A stretch of 64,000 bases of DNA from Lachnospiraceae bacterium (GTDB taxonomy: Bacteria > Bacillota > Clostridia > Lachnospirales > Lachnospiraceae), in contig JAFSIS010000070.1 of assembly GCA_017439665.1 (NCBI GenBank), forward strand, positions 62,001-126,000. The letters are read 5' to 3'. Under the pieces are notes generated by a model. The model saw nothing but the letters and a program-made list of their open reading frames with translations. It was not told where the DNA came from and made no database searches. The first letter of the stretch is position 1. The number at the start of each line of letters is the position of its first letter. Below are positions 31,656 to 38,959 of this stretch, one piece after another. A program made the translations under genes and the position numbers.

Positions 31656-32876
31656 ATGATGAAAAAATGGATTAAATGGACGAGCCTGGTGCTTCTTATT
31701 GCTCTCCTGGCAGTTACTGTTTATGAGCCTGTGACCGTATCGGCGACTGCTGCTCTGGAGGAAAGCATCCGACAGAAGAGGGAGGAGATCGCTAAGGCTC
31801 AGGAGGAAAGAAAGAAACTTCAATCAGGCTTGAATGATGTTAAAGCCATGGTGGCAGAGCTGGAGAAATCCAAGAACAGCCTCGCCGCCTATGTGGCCGA
31901 GCTGGATAACCAGCTTATCAGTGTAGAAAACAAGATTCAGGAGTTAAAAGCCCTGATCACGGAAAAAGAAGAAGAGATCGAACAAACGAAAAAGGAGCTG
32001 GAAGAAGCTGTTCAGGTAGAAGAAGACCAGTATGAGGCAATGAAGACCCGGATCAAGTTTATGTATGAAAAGGGGGATCAGTTCTACTTTGAAGTGATGC
32101 TGACTTCCGGCAGCTTTGCAGAGATGCTGAATAAGGCAGATAATATTGAATCCGTTTCTGCTTATGACAGGCAGAAGCTGGAAGAATACCGGCTGAACAG
32201 AGAATTGATCGAGGTCTGTAAGGCAGAGCTGGAGGAAGAGGAAGCAATTTTACAGGAGGCCAAGACTGCAGTAGAACAGGAACAGGCCAATCTGGAGACG
32301 CTGATCTCTACGAAGGAAAAGGAAATTGTAAGCTACGAAACGGATATCAGTAATAAGGAAGAGGCGATCCGCCAGTACGAAGCAGATATCAAAGCGGAAA
32401 ATGAAACCATTGCTGCTTTGGAAAAGGCCGTAGAAGAGGAGATGAGGCTGTTAAACAATGCCAATGCTCCCACTTATGATGGCGGAATGTTCAAGTGGCC
32501 CTGTCCTTCCTATACCAGAATTTCCGATGAATTTGGTATGCGTATCCATCCTACTTTGGGTATAGAAAAGTTTCATAACGGTATTGATATGGCAGCTCCA
32601 GGAGGATCTCCCATATTGGCGGCCTATGGCGGAGTGGTAGTGGCATCTTCCTATAACAGTACCATGGGAAATTACATTATGATCAATCATGGTGGTGGCC
32701 TGTATACGATCTATATGCATGCGTCTGCCCTCTATGTATCGGCGGGACAGACGGTGTCCATGGGAGATAAGATCGCGGCAGTGGGTACTACCGGCCGTTC
32801 TACGGGAAACCATCTGCATTTTGGTGTACGTCTGAATGGAAATTATGTAAATCCCAACAGTTATCTGGGCAGATAA
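31656..32876 (+). CDS. PcsB-like murein hydrolase with M23 domain
   Basis: 406 residues. A signal peptide (WTSLVLLIALLAVTVYEPVT) and a long coiled coil (about residues 35-270, rich in E and K) precede a C-terminal M23 metallopeptidase (GMRIHPTLGIEKFHNGIDMA, HASALYVSAGQTV, GNHLHFGVRLNG) with the zinc histidines and aspartate. This is the FtsEX-controlled hydrolase arrangement; the neighbouring ftsEX support that role. Confidence 0.9.
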   Translation: MMKKWIKWTSLVLLIALLAVTVYEPVTVSATAALEESIRQKREEIAKAQEERKKLQSGLNDVKAMVAELEKSKNSLAAYVAELDNQLISVENKIQELKALITEKEEEIEQTKKELEEAVQVEEDQYEAMKTRIKFMYEKGDQFYFEVMLTSGSFAEMLNKADNIESVSAYDRQKLEEYRLNRELIEVCKAELEEEEAILQEAKTAVEQEQANLETLISTKEKEIVSYETDISNKEEAIRQYEADIKAENETIAALEKAVEEEMRLLNNANAPTYDGGMFKWPCPSYTRISDEFGMRIHPTLGIEKFHNGIDMAAPGGSPILAAYGGVVVASSYNSTMGNYIMINHGGGLYTIYMHASALYVSAGQTVSMGDKIAAVGTTGRSTGNHLHFGVRLNGNYVNPNSYLGR

Positions 32877-33011
32877 GAGGCTGCCTGACCGGTCGGGAGA
32901 GTTTTTGTCCTGTTTGGAAAGATGTGTCCTTCCCCTTCTGAGGAGCTTCATCAGAGTCGGTTCTTTCAGGTATGGGACAAAAATACAGGGAATATAGTGG
33001 TAATAAAGTGA

Positions 33012-33032
33012 GTGCACAGTGTGCATGGGAGG
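33012..33032 (+). promoter_or_regulatory. Hairpin touching the ctp Shine-Dalgarno
   Basis: GTGCAC-AGT-GTGCAT (33012-33026, one G-T pair) is followed directly by GGGAGG (33027-33032). Further upstream TTTTTGTCC (about 32902-32910) can pair with GGACAAAAA (about 32975-32984), enclosing 60 bases; this may be a weak terminator-like structure after the PcsB-like gene. Confidence 0.4.
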
Positions 33033-33041
33033 CACTTGTTT

Positions 33042-34262
33042 ATGGAGAATGGAAAAAAAGAAAGAAATGGGTATTGGAGTGGGCTGCTGAGCGGCCTGCT
33101 TCTTGCTGTCTTATTACTGGGGCTTGCCTATATCGGACGTCAGGTCTATCGGATTTATGAGGCCAGGCAGATCGCTAACGGTAAAGAGCAGTCGGAGCTT
33201 TTAACGGATTACACGACAGCCAAGATTGAAGTGATCGAAGAGACCATTGAAAAATATTATCTTTCGGATACGGAGCTATCCGTCCTGGAGGACGGACTCT
33301 ATTCCGGCATGGTGGATGCTCTGGGAGATCCCTATTCGGTCTATTACTCGGCAGCCGAGCTGACAGAGATTCAGCAGAAGACGGAAGGGATCTATTACGG
33401 AATAGGTGCGTATATTTCCAAGGGAGCAACGGATGATTTCTGTACCATCAGCGGGGTGATCAAGGATACTCCTGCTGAGGAAGCGGGCCTGAGAGCAGGT
33501 GATATTATCTATGAAGTGGACGGCGTGCTCGCCCAGGGAATGGGGACTACGGAAATCGTTGCCCTGATCAAGGGAGAAGAGGGAACCATCGTAACCCTGA
33601 CGCTGATCCGTGAAGGGGAGACGGATTATCTGGAGGTTCCTGTAGAGAGGCGGAAGATCGAAAGCCCTACTGTGGAATGGGAGATGCTGGAAAATAACAT
33701 TGGCTATATCCTGATCACGGAATTTGATGACGTGACTACGGATCAGTTTGCAGAGGCCATGGCGGAATGCAGAGGCCAGGGGATGCAGAGCCTGATTCTG
33801 GATCTGCGCAGCAATCCCGGAGGAAATCTCTCTACGGTATGTGAAATCGCCCGCATGCTTTTACCCAAGGGGCTGATCGTTTATACAGAGGATAAGGCGG
33901 GTAACCGTGAGGAATATAGCTGTGACGGAGATCGTGTGATCGATATTCCCGTAGTGGTATTGGTCAACGGTTACAGTGCCAGTGCTTCGGAAATTCTGGC
34001 CGGAGCAATCCAGGATTATGGAGTTGGCACCATTATGGGCACCACCACCTTTGGAAAAGGAATCGTACAGAGGATCATTTCCCTGTCTGATGGTTCGGCT
34101 GTGAAGCTGACGGTAAGCAAATATTATACGCCGGCCGGCAATGATATCCATGAAAAAGGGATCGTTCCCGATGTGGAGGTGGAGTTTGACGGAGATGCTT
34201 ATTATGCAGATGGTACCGATAATCAGCTGGAGGAAGCGGTGCGCCATCTGAGCGGTGAATAA
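33042..34262 (+). CDS. ctp: C-terminal processing peptidase, S41 family
   Basis: 406 residues. N-terminal anchor helix (SGLLLAVLLLGLAYIGRQV), PDZ region (DTPAEEAGLRAGDIIYEVDG), and an S41 catalytic core with SNPGGNLSTVCEIAR and the active serine in VNGYSASASEILAGAIQDYG and lysine in TFGKGIVQRI. Probably processes exported proteins; the ftsEX-pcsB neighbours suggest a link to cell-wall work. ATG 33042 fits GGGAGG. Confidence 0.92.
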   Translation: MENGKKERNGYWSGLLSGLLLAVLLLGLAYIGRQVYRIYEARQIANGKEQSELLTDYTTAKIEVIEETIEKYYLSDTELSVLEDGLYSGMVDALGDPYSVYYSAAELTEIQQKTEGIYYGIGAYISKGATDDFCTISGVIKDTPAEEAGLRAGDIIYEVDGVLAQGMGTTEIVALIKGEEGTIVTLTLIREGETDYLEVPVERRKIESPTVEWEMLENNIGYILITEFDDVTTDQFAEAMAECRGQGMQSLILDLRSNPGGNLSTVCEIARMLLPKGLIVYTEDKAGNREEYSCDGDRVIDIPVVVLVNGYSASASEILAGAIQDYGVGTIMGTTTFGKGIVQRIISLSDGSAVKLTVSKYYTPAGNDIHEKGIVPDVEVEFDGDAYYADGTDNQLEEAVRHLSGE

Positions 34263-34288
34263 TCGCGAGGGATCTCTTTTAGGGAAAC

Positions 34289-34312
34289 GCTGATTCAATC
34301 AGCATTTCTTTA
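34289..34312 (+). terminator. Terminator after ctp
   Basis: GCTGAT-TCA-ATCAGC followed by ATTTCTTT. Confidence 0.6.
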
Positions 34313-34339
34313 GAAGCTTCATTTTGGAAAATAACTTTG

Positions 34340-34550
34340 GGGCATCGCCTGGGAACCTTTGGAGGCATAGCTTTTTGAAGCATTGGGGCATAGAAAGAAA
34401 AATATTCTTTTTATGCCCCCTTTTTTGATTTTGGAGGGGCACCGAGGAGGAAAAAATCATTAATGCCCCATAAGGCATGATTTTTGATGATTTTTACAGA
34501 AAAAATAGTGATTTAGGGGTATAAAAAGTTAATTTTTCTCTCTATACCCT
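34340..34550. other. Intergenic hairpin cluster between ctp and superoxide reductase
   Basis: Three successive hairpins lie in a non-coding stretch: GGGGCATA at 34385-34392 with TATGCCCC at 34412-34419 followed by six T (a good terminator); AAAAATCAT at 34452 with ATGATTTTT at 34477-34485; and AGGGGTATA at 34515 with TATACCCT at 34543-34550. GGGGCA recurs three times and GCCCC twice. No gene is visible. The rest of 34263-34668 is AT-rich and otherwise empty. Confidence 0.6.
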
Positions 34551-34668
34551 CCAACATATGGTTCAAAGAAATCGGGCCAGAGAAAGTTTTCAAAATCTGA
34601 AAATCTTGTGGTTTTCCTCGCTTTGGAGATTTATCCAATAAAATCATAAGCAAAAGATAAAAAAGTTA

Positions 34669-34697
34669 TTGACATATGACACAAATAAAGTTATCAT
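34669..34697 (+). promoter_or_regulatory. Strong promoter for superoxide reductase
   Basis: Perfect TTGACA (34669-34674), a 17-base spacer and TATCAT (34692-34697). The leader of about 140 bases ends in a GGCAGCC/GGCTTGCC hairpin and AAAGGAGAAG before the ATG. Confidence 0.75.
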
Positions 34698-34842
34698 AAG
34701 TTTCGTAAGCGATACATATATTAATAATAAGCAGATAAAGTGGTTTTGAAACAACGAAAGAATTAACAATTGAAACATAGAAACAAGGCAGCCGGCTTCA
34801 AGGCTTGCCATTTGGGCTTGAATGCAGAAAAGGAGAAGAGAA

Positions 34843-35217
34843 ATGAATAAGTTTTATATCTGTGAACATTGTGGAAATATTATTGGAATGGTTAAAGATG
34901 CGGGTGTGCCCGTTGTCTGCTGCGGAGAGAAGGTGAAGGCTCTGATTCCCGGCAGCGTAGACGCGGCTCAGGAGAAGCATGTACCGGTGGTTCAGGTAAA
35001 TGGTAATGAGGTAGTAGTTAAGGTAGGTGAAGTGACTCATCCTATGACGGAAGAGCATCTGATCCAGTGGATCTACCTTGAAACCAACAAGGGTGGTCAG
35101 ATCAGACATTTAAATGCCCAGGATGCACCTGAAGCAACCTTTATCGTAGGAGATGATAAGCCGGTGGCAGTTTATGAATACTGTAACCTGCACGGTCTTT
35201 GGAAGACTGATTTATAA
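34843..35217 (+). CDS. dfx: Desulfoferrodoxin (superoxide reductase)
   Basis: 124 residues. An N-terminal desulforedoxin domain (FYICEHCGNIIGMVKDAG, then VVCCGEKV) supplies the four cysteines of Fe centre I, and a C-terminal superoxide reductase domain has KHVPVVQ, HPMTEEHLIQWI and YCNLHGLWK with the His4-Cys ligands of centre II. It reduces superoxide without making oxygen, as strict anaerobes need. ATG 34843 follows AAAGGAGAAG. Thioredoxin genes lie next, an oxidative stress group. Confidence 0.95.
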   Translation: MNKFYICEHCGNIIGMVKDAGVPVVCCGEKVKALIPGSVDAAQEKHVPVVQVNGNEVVVKVGEVTHPMTEEHLIQWIYLETNKGGQIRHLNAQDAPEATFIVGDDKPVAVYEYCNLHGLWKTDL

Positions 35218-35273
35218 AAATAAGCTAATCAGAACTATTTGTTCCTCTAACATAAATAAATGACTTTTATCTG

Positions 35274-35303
35274 AAAATACCTGCTCATTGAGCAGGTATT
35301 TTT
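35274..35303 (+). terminator. Terminator after dfx
   Basis: AAAATACCTGCTC (35274-35286), loop ATT, and GAGCAGGTATTTT (35290-35302), perfect, ending in T. Confidence 0.85.
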
Positions 35304-35440
35304 ACTGGAAAAAGATAAGTTGGAGAGGGGAGGAAATCCGGGGGATTTCCGGTACTTCCCGTAAAAAGTGATAAGGTCACAGAAATAGGGGAAGGATAGG
35401 GATATACTTTGAAAAACGAAAGAGAACAAAGGAGAATGAT

Positions 35441-35764
35441 ATGGCAGCAAAAGCATTGAGAACAGAAGAATTTAACAAAATTGTTTTACAGGATAAACAG
35501 CTTACTGTAGTAGACTATTGGGCACCCTGGTGTGTATATTGCCGCAGGATCGAGCCTGCCTATGAGAAGATCGGAAGTGAATATGGAGATAAGCTGCTGG
35601 TGGCTAAGGTAAATATTGACGAGGAACCTGAGCTGGCAGAGAAATATCAGGTGGAAACCATTCCTACCCTTATGGTATTTAAGGATGGTGAGCCTGTAGG
35701 CCATATTGTAGCACCCGATTCCAAGGCAAAGATTGAAAGCTTTATCGGAGAGCATCTGAATTAG
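35441..35764 (+). CDS. trxA: Thioredoxin
   Basis: 107 residues. VVDYWAPWCVYCRRIEPAYE holds the active CxxC as CVYC rather than the typical CGPC, so its redox potential may differ. The conserved cis-proline region is VETIPTLMVFKDG. Strong ribosome binding site AAGGAGA. trxB follows after 17 bases, making a thioredoxin system operon. Confidence 0.9.
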   Translation: MAAKALRTEEFNKIVLQDKQLTVVDYWAPWCVYCRRIEPAYEKIGSEYGDKLLVAKVNIDEEPELAEKYQVETIPTLMVFKDGEPVGHIVAPDSKAKIESFIGEHLN

Positions 35765-35781
35765 ATAACAGGAGGAGAAAG

Positions 35782-36705
35782 ATGGAGCATATTTATGATG
35801 TGGTAATTATCGGTGGAGGTCCTGCCGGTTATACGGCAGCTCTTTACGCAGCAAGAGCCGGCCGGGATACGGTGATCCTGGAAAAATTATCTGCCGGCGG
35901 GCAGATGGCAACTACGGCACAGATTGACAACTATCCCGGTTTTGATGAAGGAGTGGATGGTTTTGAACTGGCCATGAAAATGCAGCAGCAGGCAGAGCGT
36001 TTCGGAGCAAAAACGGAGCTCGCTGAGGTACAGGAAGTAAAGCTTGCCGGTGAAGTTAAGGAAATCACCACAGACAGCGGTATGATCAAAGGGAGAACGG
36101 TGATCATTGCTACCGGAGCCAATCCCCGGAAAATGGGCATTGCCAAAGAGGATTCCCTGATCGGCAGAGGAGTTGGCTACTGTGCTCACTGCGATGGTAT
36201 GTTCTATCGTGGAAAAACCGTAGCCGTTGTGGGTGGCGGAAATACCGCAGCAGCGGATGCCCTTCTGTTATCCCGTATCTGCGAAAGGGTGCATCTGGTT
36301 CATCGAAGAGAGGAGCTGAGAGCCACAAAGATTTATCATGAGCCTATGATGCAGGCAGAAAATATCAAGTTTCACTGGAACGCTAAGGTAGTGGATCTGA
36401 CCGAAGAAGGAAAGGTTACCGGAATGGTGCTGGAGAATGTGAAAACGGGAGAAAAAGAAACCGTTCCCTGTGATGGTGTATTCGTCAGTATCGGAAGAGA
36501 ACCGGCAACTGAGCTGTTTGCAGGCCAGATCGATCTGGATGAATCCGGATATATCCTGGCTGATGAGACCACAAGAACCAACATCCCCGGTGTTTTTGCG
36601 GTAGGCGATGTAAGGCAGAAGGCTCTTCGTCAGGTGGTGACTGCGGTGGCTGATGGAGCGGTTGCTTCCCACTATGCAGATGAATATCTGGCTGAGCAGG
36701 CATAA
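35782..36705 (+). CDS. trxB: Thioredoxin reductase
   Basis: 307 residues. FAD-binding GGGPAGYTAALYAARAG, redox-active CAHCDG, NADPH-binding VVGGGNTAAADA and the final FAVGDVRQKALRQVVTAVADG. Reduces the thioredoxin encoded just upstream with NADPH. Start ATG 35782 follows AGGAGGAG. A terminator follows at 36735. Confidence 0.95.
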   Translation: MEHIYDVVIIGGGPAGYTAALYAARAGRDTVILEKLSAGGQMATTAQIDNYPGFDEGVDGFELAMKMQQQAERFGAKTELAEVQEVKLAGEVKEITTDSGMIKGRTVIIATGANPRKMGIAKEDSLIGRGVGYCAHCDGMFYRGKTVAVVGGGNTAAADALLLSRICERVHLVHRREELRATKIYHEPMMQAENIKFHWNAKVVDLTEEGKVTGMVLENVKTGEKETVPCDGVFVSIGREPATELFAGQIDLDESGYILADETTRTNIPGVFAVGDVRQKALRQVVTAVADGAVASHYADEYLAEQA

Positions 36706-36734
36706 AAAATACCTTGTATGAATGAGCACTTACG

Positions 36735-36768
36735 AAAGGAGCTGTTAAATTGAACGGCTCCTTTGTTT
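36735..36768 (+). terminator. Terminator after trxB
   Basis: AAAGGAGC-T-GTT with AAC-G-GCTCCTTT, loop AAATTG, then GTTTC. Confidence 0.75.
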
Positions 36769-36834
36769 CACTCAAATGATAATGCTGCACCTCTGTGTGG
36801 TGGATGCCATGATTTTACTATGGGACGGCTTCCT

Positions 36835-36871
36835 GGAGTTGTGAACGTGATTCGCCGTGGGAGTGGATTTG
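36835..36871 (+). repeat. Unit repeat R1, copy 1
   Basis: 37 bases matching 37853-37889 with five differences. It can be read as VVNVIRRGSGFG followed by TAA, so it may be the tail of a lost gene. It lies upstream of the YefM-type antitoxin; copy 2 lies upstream of the antitoxin remnant. Confidence 0.65.
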
Positions 36872-36962
36872 GATAAAATTATATTTTAGGTGTTTTGAAT
36901 TTAATCTTTATTAAAATAGACATACTGTGATATAATTTGACTATAGATAATGGGGGTGCGAT

Positions 36963-37250
36963 ATGCAAACTATACAGGAAAGAATTAGACCATCAGCAGA
37001 TTTGAGAAATCATTATAATGAAATATCAAAACAGTGCAGAGAAAATAATGAAGCAATCATTATTACGGTTAATGGCAGAGGCGACACAGTATCTCTCGGT
37101 TATGAGGAATACAGGCGAATGAAAGCGAGAATAGAGCTTCTGGAAATTCTTGCGGAAGCAGATGAAGATGTTAATACTGGAAGGGTTGCGCCTATGGAAG
37201 ATACTTTTACAAGTTTGCGTGCAATTTTAAAGGAGAAGTGTAATGGATAA
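36963..37250 (+). CDS. Phd/YefM family antitoxin
   Basis: 95 residues: RIRPSADLRNHYNEISKQCR, EAIIITVNGRGDTVSLGYEE and a C-terminal helical tail that binds the toxin. Preceded by TATAAT at 36931-36936. Overlaps the toxin gene by eight bases. AT-rich relative to trxB and uvrB. Confidence 0.88.
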   Translation: MQTIQERIRPSADLRNHYNEISKQCRENNEAIIITVNGRGDTVSLGYEEYRRMKARIELLEILAEADEDVNTGRVAPMEDTFTSLRAILKEKCNG

Positions 37251-37563
37251 GTATGCTGTAATTAGAACAGATACAGCAGATTCGCTTATTCATAAGATTA
37301 TTCTTGGTATTGCAGAAAAATTTGGTACTGAGGTTGCTTTGGAAAAATTGGATGAACTGGAAAGACAAATTATGTTACTTGCAGATAACCCTTATATTGG
37401 TACAGATCCACGCTATATGATTCTTCGAAGGCAGGGGTATAAAGTGCTGATAACAGAAAAGAATCTGGTCTTTTATAAGATTGATAAAAAAGAAAAGGTA
37501 GTTACAGTGTATGCGGTAGTTGACCAAAGACAAGATTATTTGAATATTATACGAGGACTGTAA
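37243..37563 (+). CDS. RelE/ParE family toxin
   Basis: 106 residues of the RelE/ParE type: KYAVIRTDTADSLIHKIILG, LEKLDELERQIMLLADNPYI and VLITEKNLVFYKIDKKEKVV then VTVYAVVDQRQDYLNIIRGL. Its C-terminal codons recur as a remnant at 38759-38788. Forms a pair with the antitoxin upstream. Not related in sequence to the toxin at 16705 beyond the fold. Confidence 0.85.
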   Translation: MDKYAVIRTDTADSLIHKIILGIAEKFGTEVALEKLDELERQIMLLADNPYIGTDPRYMILRRQGYKVLITEKNLVFYKIDKKEKVVTVYAVVDQRQDYLNIIRGL

Positions 37564-37570
37564 ACTATAT

Positions 37571-37605
37571 CCGTAGGGTAGAAATATCCTACGGAATTTT
37601 TTCAT
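37571..37605 (+). terminator. Toxin operon terminator
   Basis: CCGTAGG (37571-37577) with CCTACGG (37588-37594) and a T-rich tail. Confidence 0.8.
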
Positions 37606-37622
37606 TTTTATCCGGAACAACA

Positions 37623-37634
37623 GAACCAATGTTC
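37623..37634 (+). promoter_or_regulatory. LexA (SOS) box, copy 1
   Basis: GAACCAATGTTC, a GAAC-N4-GTTC palindrome of the Firmicutes LexA type. Its twin stands before uvrB at 38862-38873. Confidence 0.6.
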
Positions 37635-37852
37635 GCACACTACTATACTTTTCCAAAGTTTTGTAGTATGCTATACTCTCCACAGCACTTGTGCTGTTTG
37701 TTGGACTGAAAGGTGATTTTTAAATCTTCTGTCAATATAATTCTAGTTTATTTGAACGGCTTCCATGTAGTCCATTTTGTATCAAAACTGACGTCTTTTT
37801 CCACTACTTTTAACACTGCAATTTGGACTGGACGGAATGGATAAGATAAGCA

Positions 37853-37889
37853 GGAATTGTGAACACGATTCGTCCTGGGAGTGGATTTG
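37853..37889 (+). repeat. Unit repeat R1, copy 2
   Basis: Second copy of 36835-36871. It is joined directly to the antitoxin remnant, with which it is in frame (IVNTIRPGSGFAERDDTF). Confidence 0.6.
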
Positions 37890-37932
37890 CAGAGAGATGA
37901 TACCTTTATAAATTTGTGGGCAATGTGAAATT
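37890..37932 (+). pseudogene. Remnant of an antitoxin 3' end
   Basis: Codons reading DDTFINLWAM then stop resemble the end of the antitoxin at 36963 (EDTFTSLRAILK). It directly precedes the leader of the MNT gene. Confidence 0.4.
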
Positions 37933-38002
37933 AAAACTTGTATTTGTAGAACAGAAGACACATAATATAGCTATAGACAAGTGGCAGGAGGTGAGCATAG
38001 GA

Positions 38003-38347
38003 ATGAAGAATAGCCGGGATTTAGACCCTATAATTAATAATTACATCAGAGAGGTCAGGCAGCTGCTGGGGGAAGATTTTCTTCGGGCCTGTGTTTATGG
38101 TTCTTATGCCAGAGGAGAATACAGTGATACTGACGAGTCAGATATTGATATCGCGATCTTTACAAATCGTCCAGCCAATGAGTTCTACTGTTTGATTGAT
38201 CGAATTTCAGAAGTTACTTTTGAGTACAGTGTAAAGCATGACATCATGTTATCTCCGGTATTTCAGAATGAAGATGATTTTAATCGGATGCTTAAGGTGC
38301 TTCCGTACTTCCAGAGCATCCAGAGGGAGGGGATTGCAGTTGGATAA
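38003..38347 (+). CDS. MNT-type nucleotidyltransferase (antitoxin)
   Basis: 114 residues: VYGSYARGEYSDTDESDIDI carries the G-S and D-x-D motif, and EVTFEYSVKHDIMLSPVF follows. Start ATG 38003 has AGGAGGTGA eight bases upstream; the longer frame from 37916 has no site. Overlaps the HEPN gene by eight bases. Known MNT antitoxins AMPylate their HEPN toxin. Confidence 0.85.
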   Translation: MKNSRDLDPIINNYIREVRQLLGEDFLRACVYGSYARGEYSDTDESDIDIAIFTNRPANEFYCLIDRISEVTFEYSVKHDIMLSPVFQNEDDFNRMLKVLPYFQSIQREGIAVG

Positions 38348-38744
38348 GGAAATGCGAGAACTCATAAAATATCGTTATGATCGGGCAGGGGAAACATTGG
38401 AAGTTGCAAAGGAGTTGTTCGGTAACGGTAAATTTAAGGATGCGAACAATCGAAGTTATTATGCTGCGTATTATGCTATGAGAGCTGTGTATACACTTCA
38501 AGGGAAAGATTTTAAAAAGCATAAGACACTTCTTGCAGAATTTAATAAAGAATTTGTGGCAACGGAAATTTTCCCCCGCACAATCGGAAGGAAAATAAGT
38601 ATGCTTGCATTGGTTAGAGAGCAGAGTGACTACAATGACTTTTATATTGCGTCCAGTGCAGAGAGCCAGCAGCAGGTGGAAATTGCAGAGGAACTGATCA
38701 AGTTAGTAGCAGAATATTTAAAGAGACAGGGAATAGAATTATAA
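38340..38744 (+). CDS. HEPN domain protein (toxin)
   Basis: 134 residues from TTG 38340 (GGGAGGGG seven bases upstream); ATG 38352 is the alternative. RELIKYRYDRAGETLEVAKE, then NNRSYYAAYYAMRAVYTLQG and KKHKTLLAEFNKEF are typical of PF05168-type HEPN proteins. Forms an operon with the MNT gene. Sits just upstream of the toxin remnant and R2 copy 2. Confidence 0.85.
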   Translation: MDKEMRELIKYRYDRAGETLEVAKELFGNGKFKDANNRSYYAAYYAMRAVYTLQGKDFKKHKTLLAEFNKEFVATEIFPRTIGRKISMLALVREQSDYNDFYIASSAESQQQVEIAEELIKLVAEYLKRQGIEL

Positions 38745-38758
38745 ACATAATAGATGAT

Positions 38759-38788
38759 ATTTATTTGAATATCATACAGGGACTGTAA
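38759..38788 (+). pseudogene. Remnant of a RelE/ParE toxin 3' end
   Basis: Codons reading YLNIIQGL and stop match the end of the toxin at 37243 (YLNIIRGL). It marks the right edge of the MNT-HEPN insertion. Confidence 0.6.
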
Positions 38789-38809
38789 AAATATATTAGT
38801 AAAGATGAT

Positions 38810-38842
38810 CTGTAGGGTAGGAATATCCTGCGGATTTTTTTC
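38810..38842 (+). terminator. Terminator before uvrB
   Basis: CTGTAGG (38810-38816) with CCTGCGG (38827-38833), two G-T pairs, then a T run. The stem pairs differ from copy 1 yet remain paired. Confidence 0.7.
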
Positions 38843-38861
38843 ATTTTTATCCAGAACAACA

Positions 38862-38873
38862 GAACTAATGTTC
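38862..38873 (+). promoter_or_regulatory. LexA (SOS) box of uvrB
   Basis: GAACTAATGTTC followed by G, matching the GAAC-N4-GTTC operator of Firmicutes LexA. It is 86 bases before the uvrB start, overlapping the likely promoter region, as expected for damage-induced uvrBA. Confidence 0.7.
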
Positions 38874-38959
38874 GTACACTACTATACTTTTTCAAAGTTT
38901 TATGGTATGCTATAGTTTCTACAGGACTTGTACTGCTTGTTGGCTGAAAGGTGATTTTT

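Larger units (their letters stand above)
37536..37720 (+). repeat. Unit repeat R2, copy 1
   Basis: Runs from the toxin's last codons through a terminator, an SOS-box-like site and a promoter to AAAGGTGATTTTT. Copy 2 (38761-38960) is about 85% alike by eye and ends at the uvrB start codon. In copy 1 the uvrB gene is missing and unrelated sequence follows. Confidence 0.8.
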
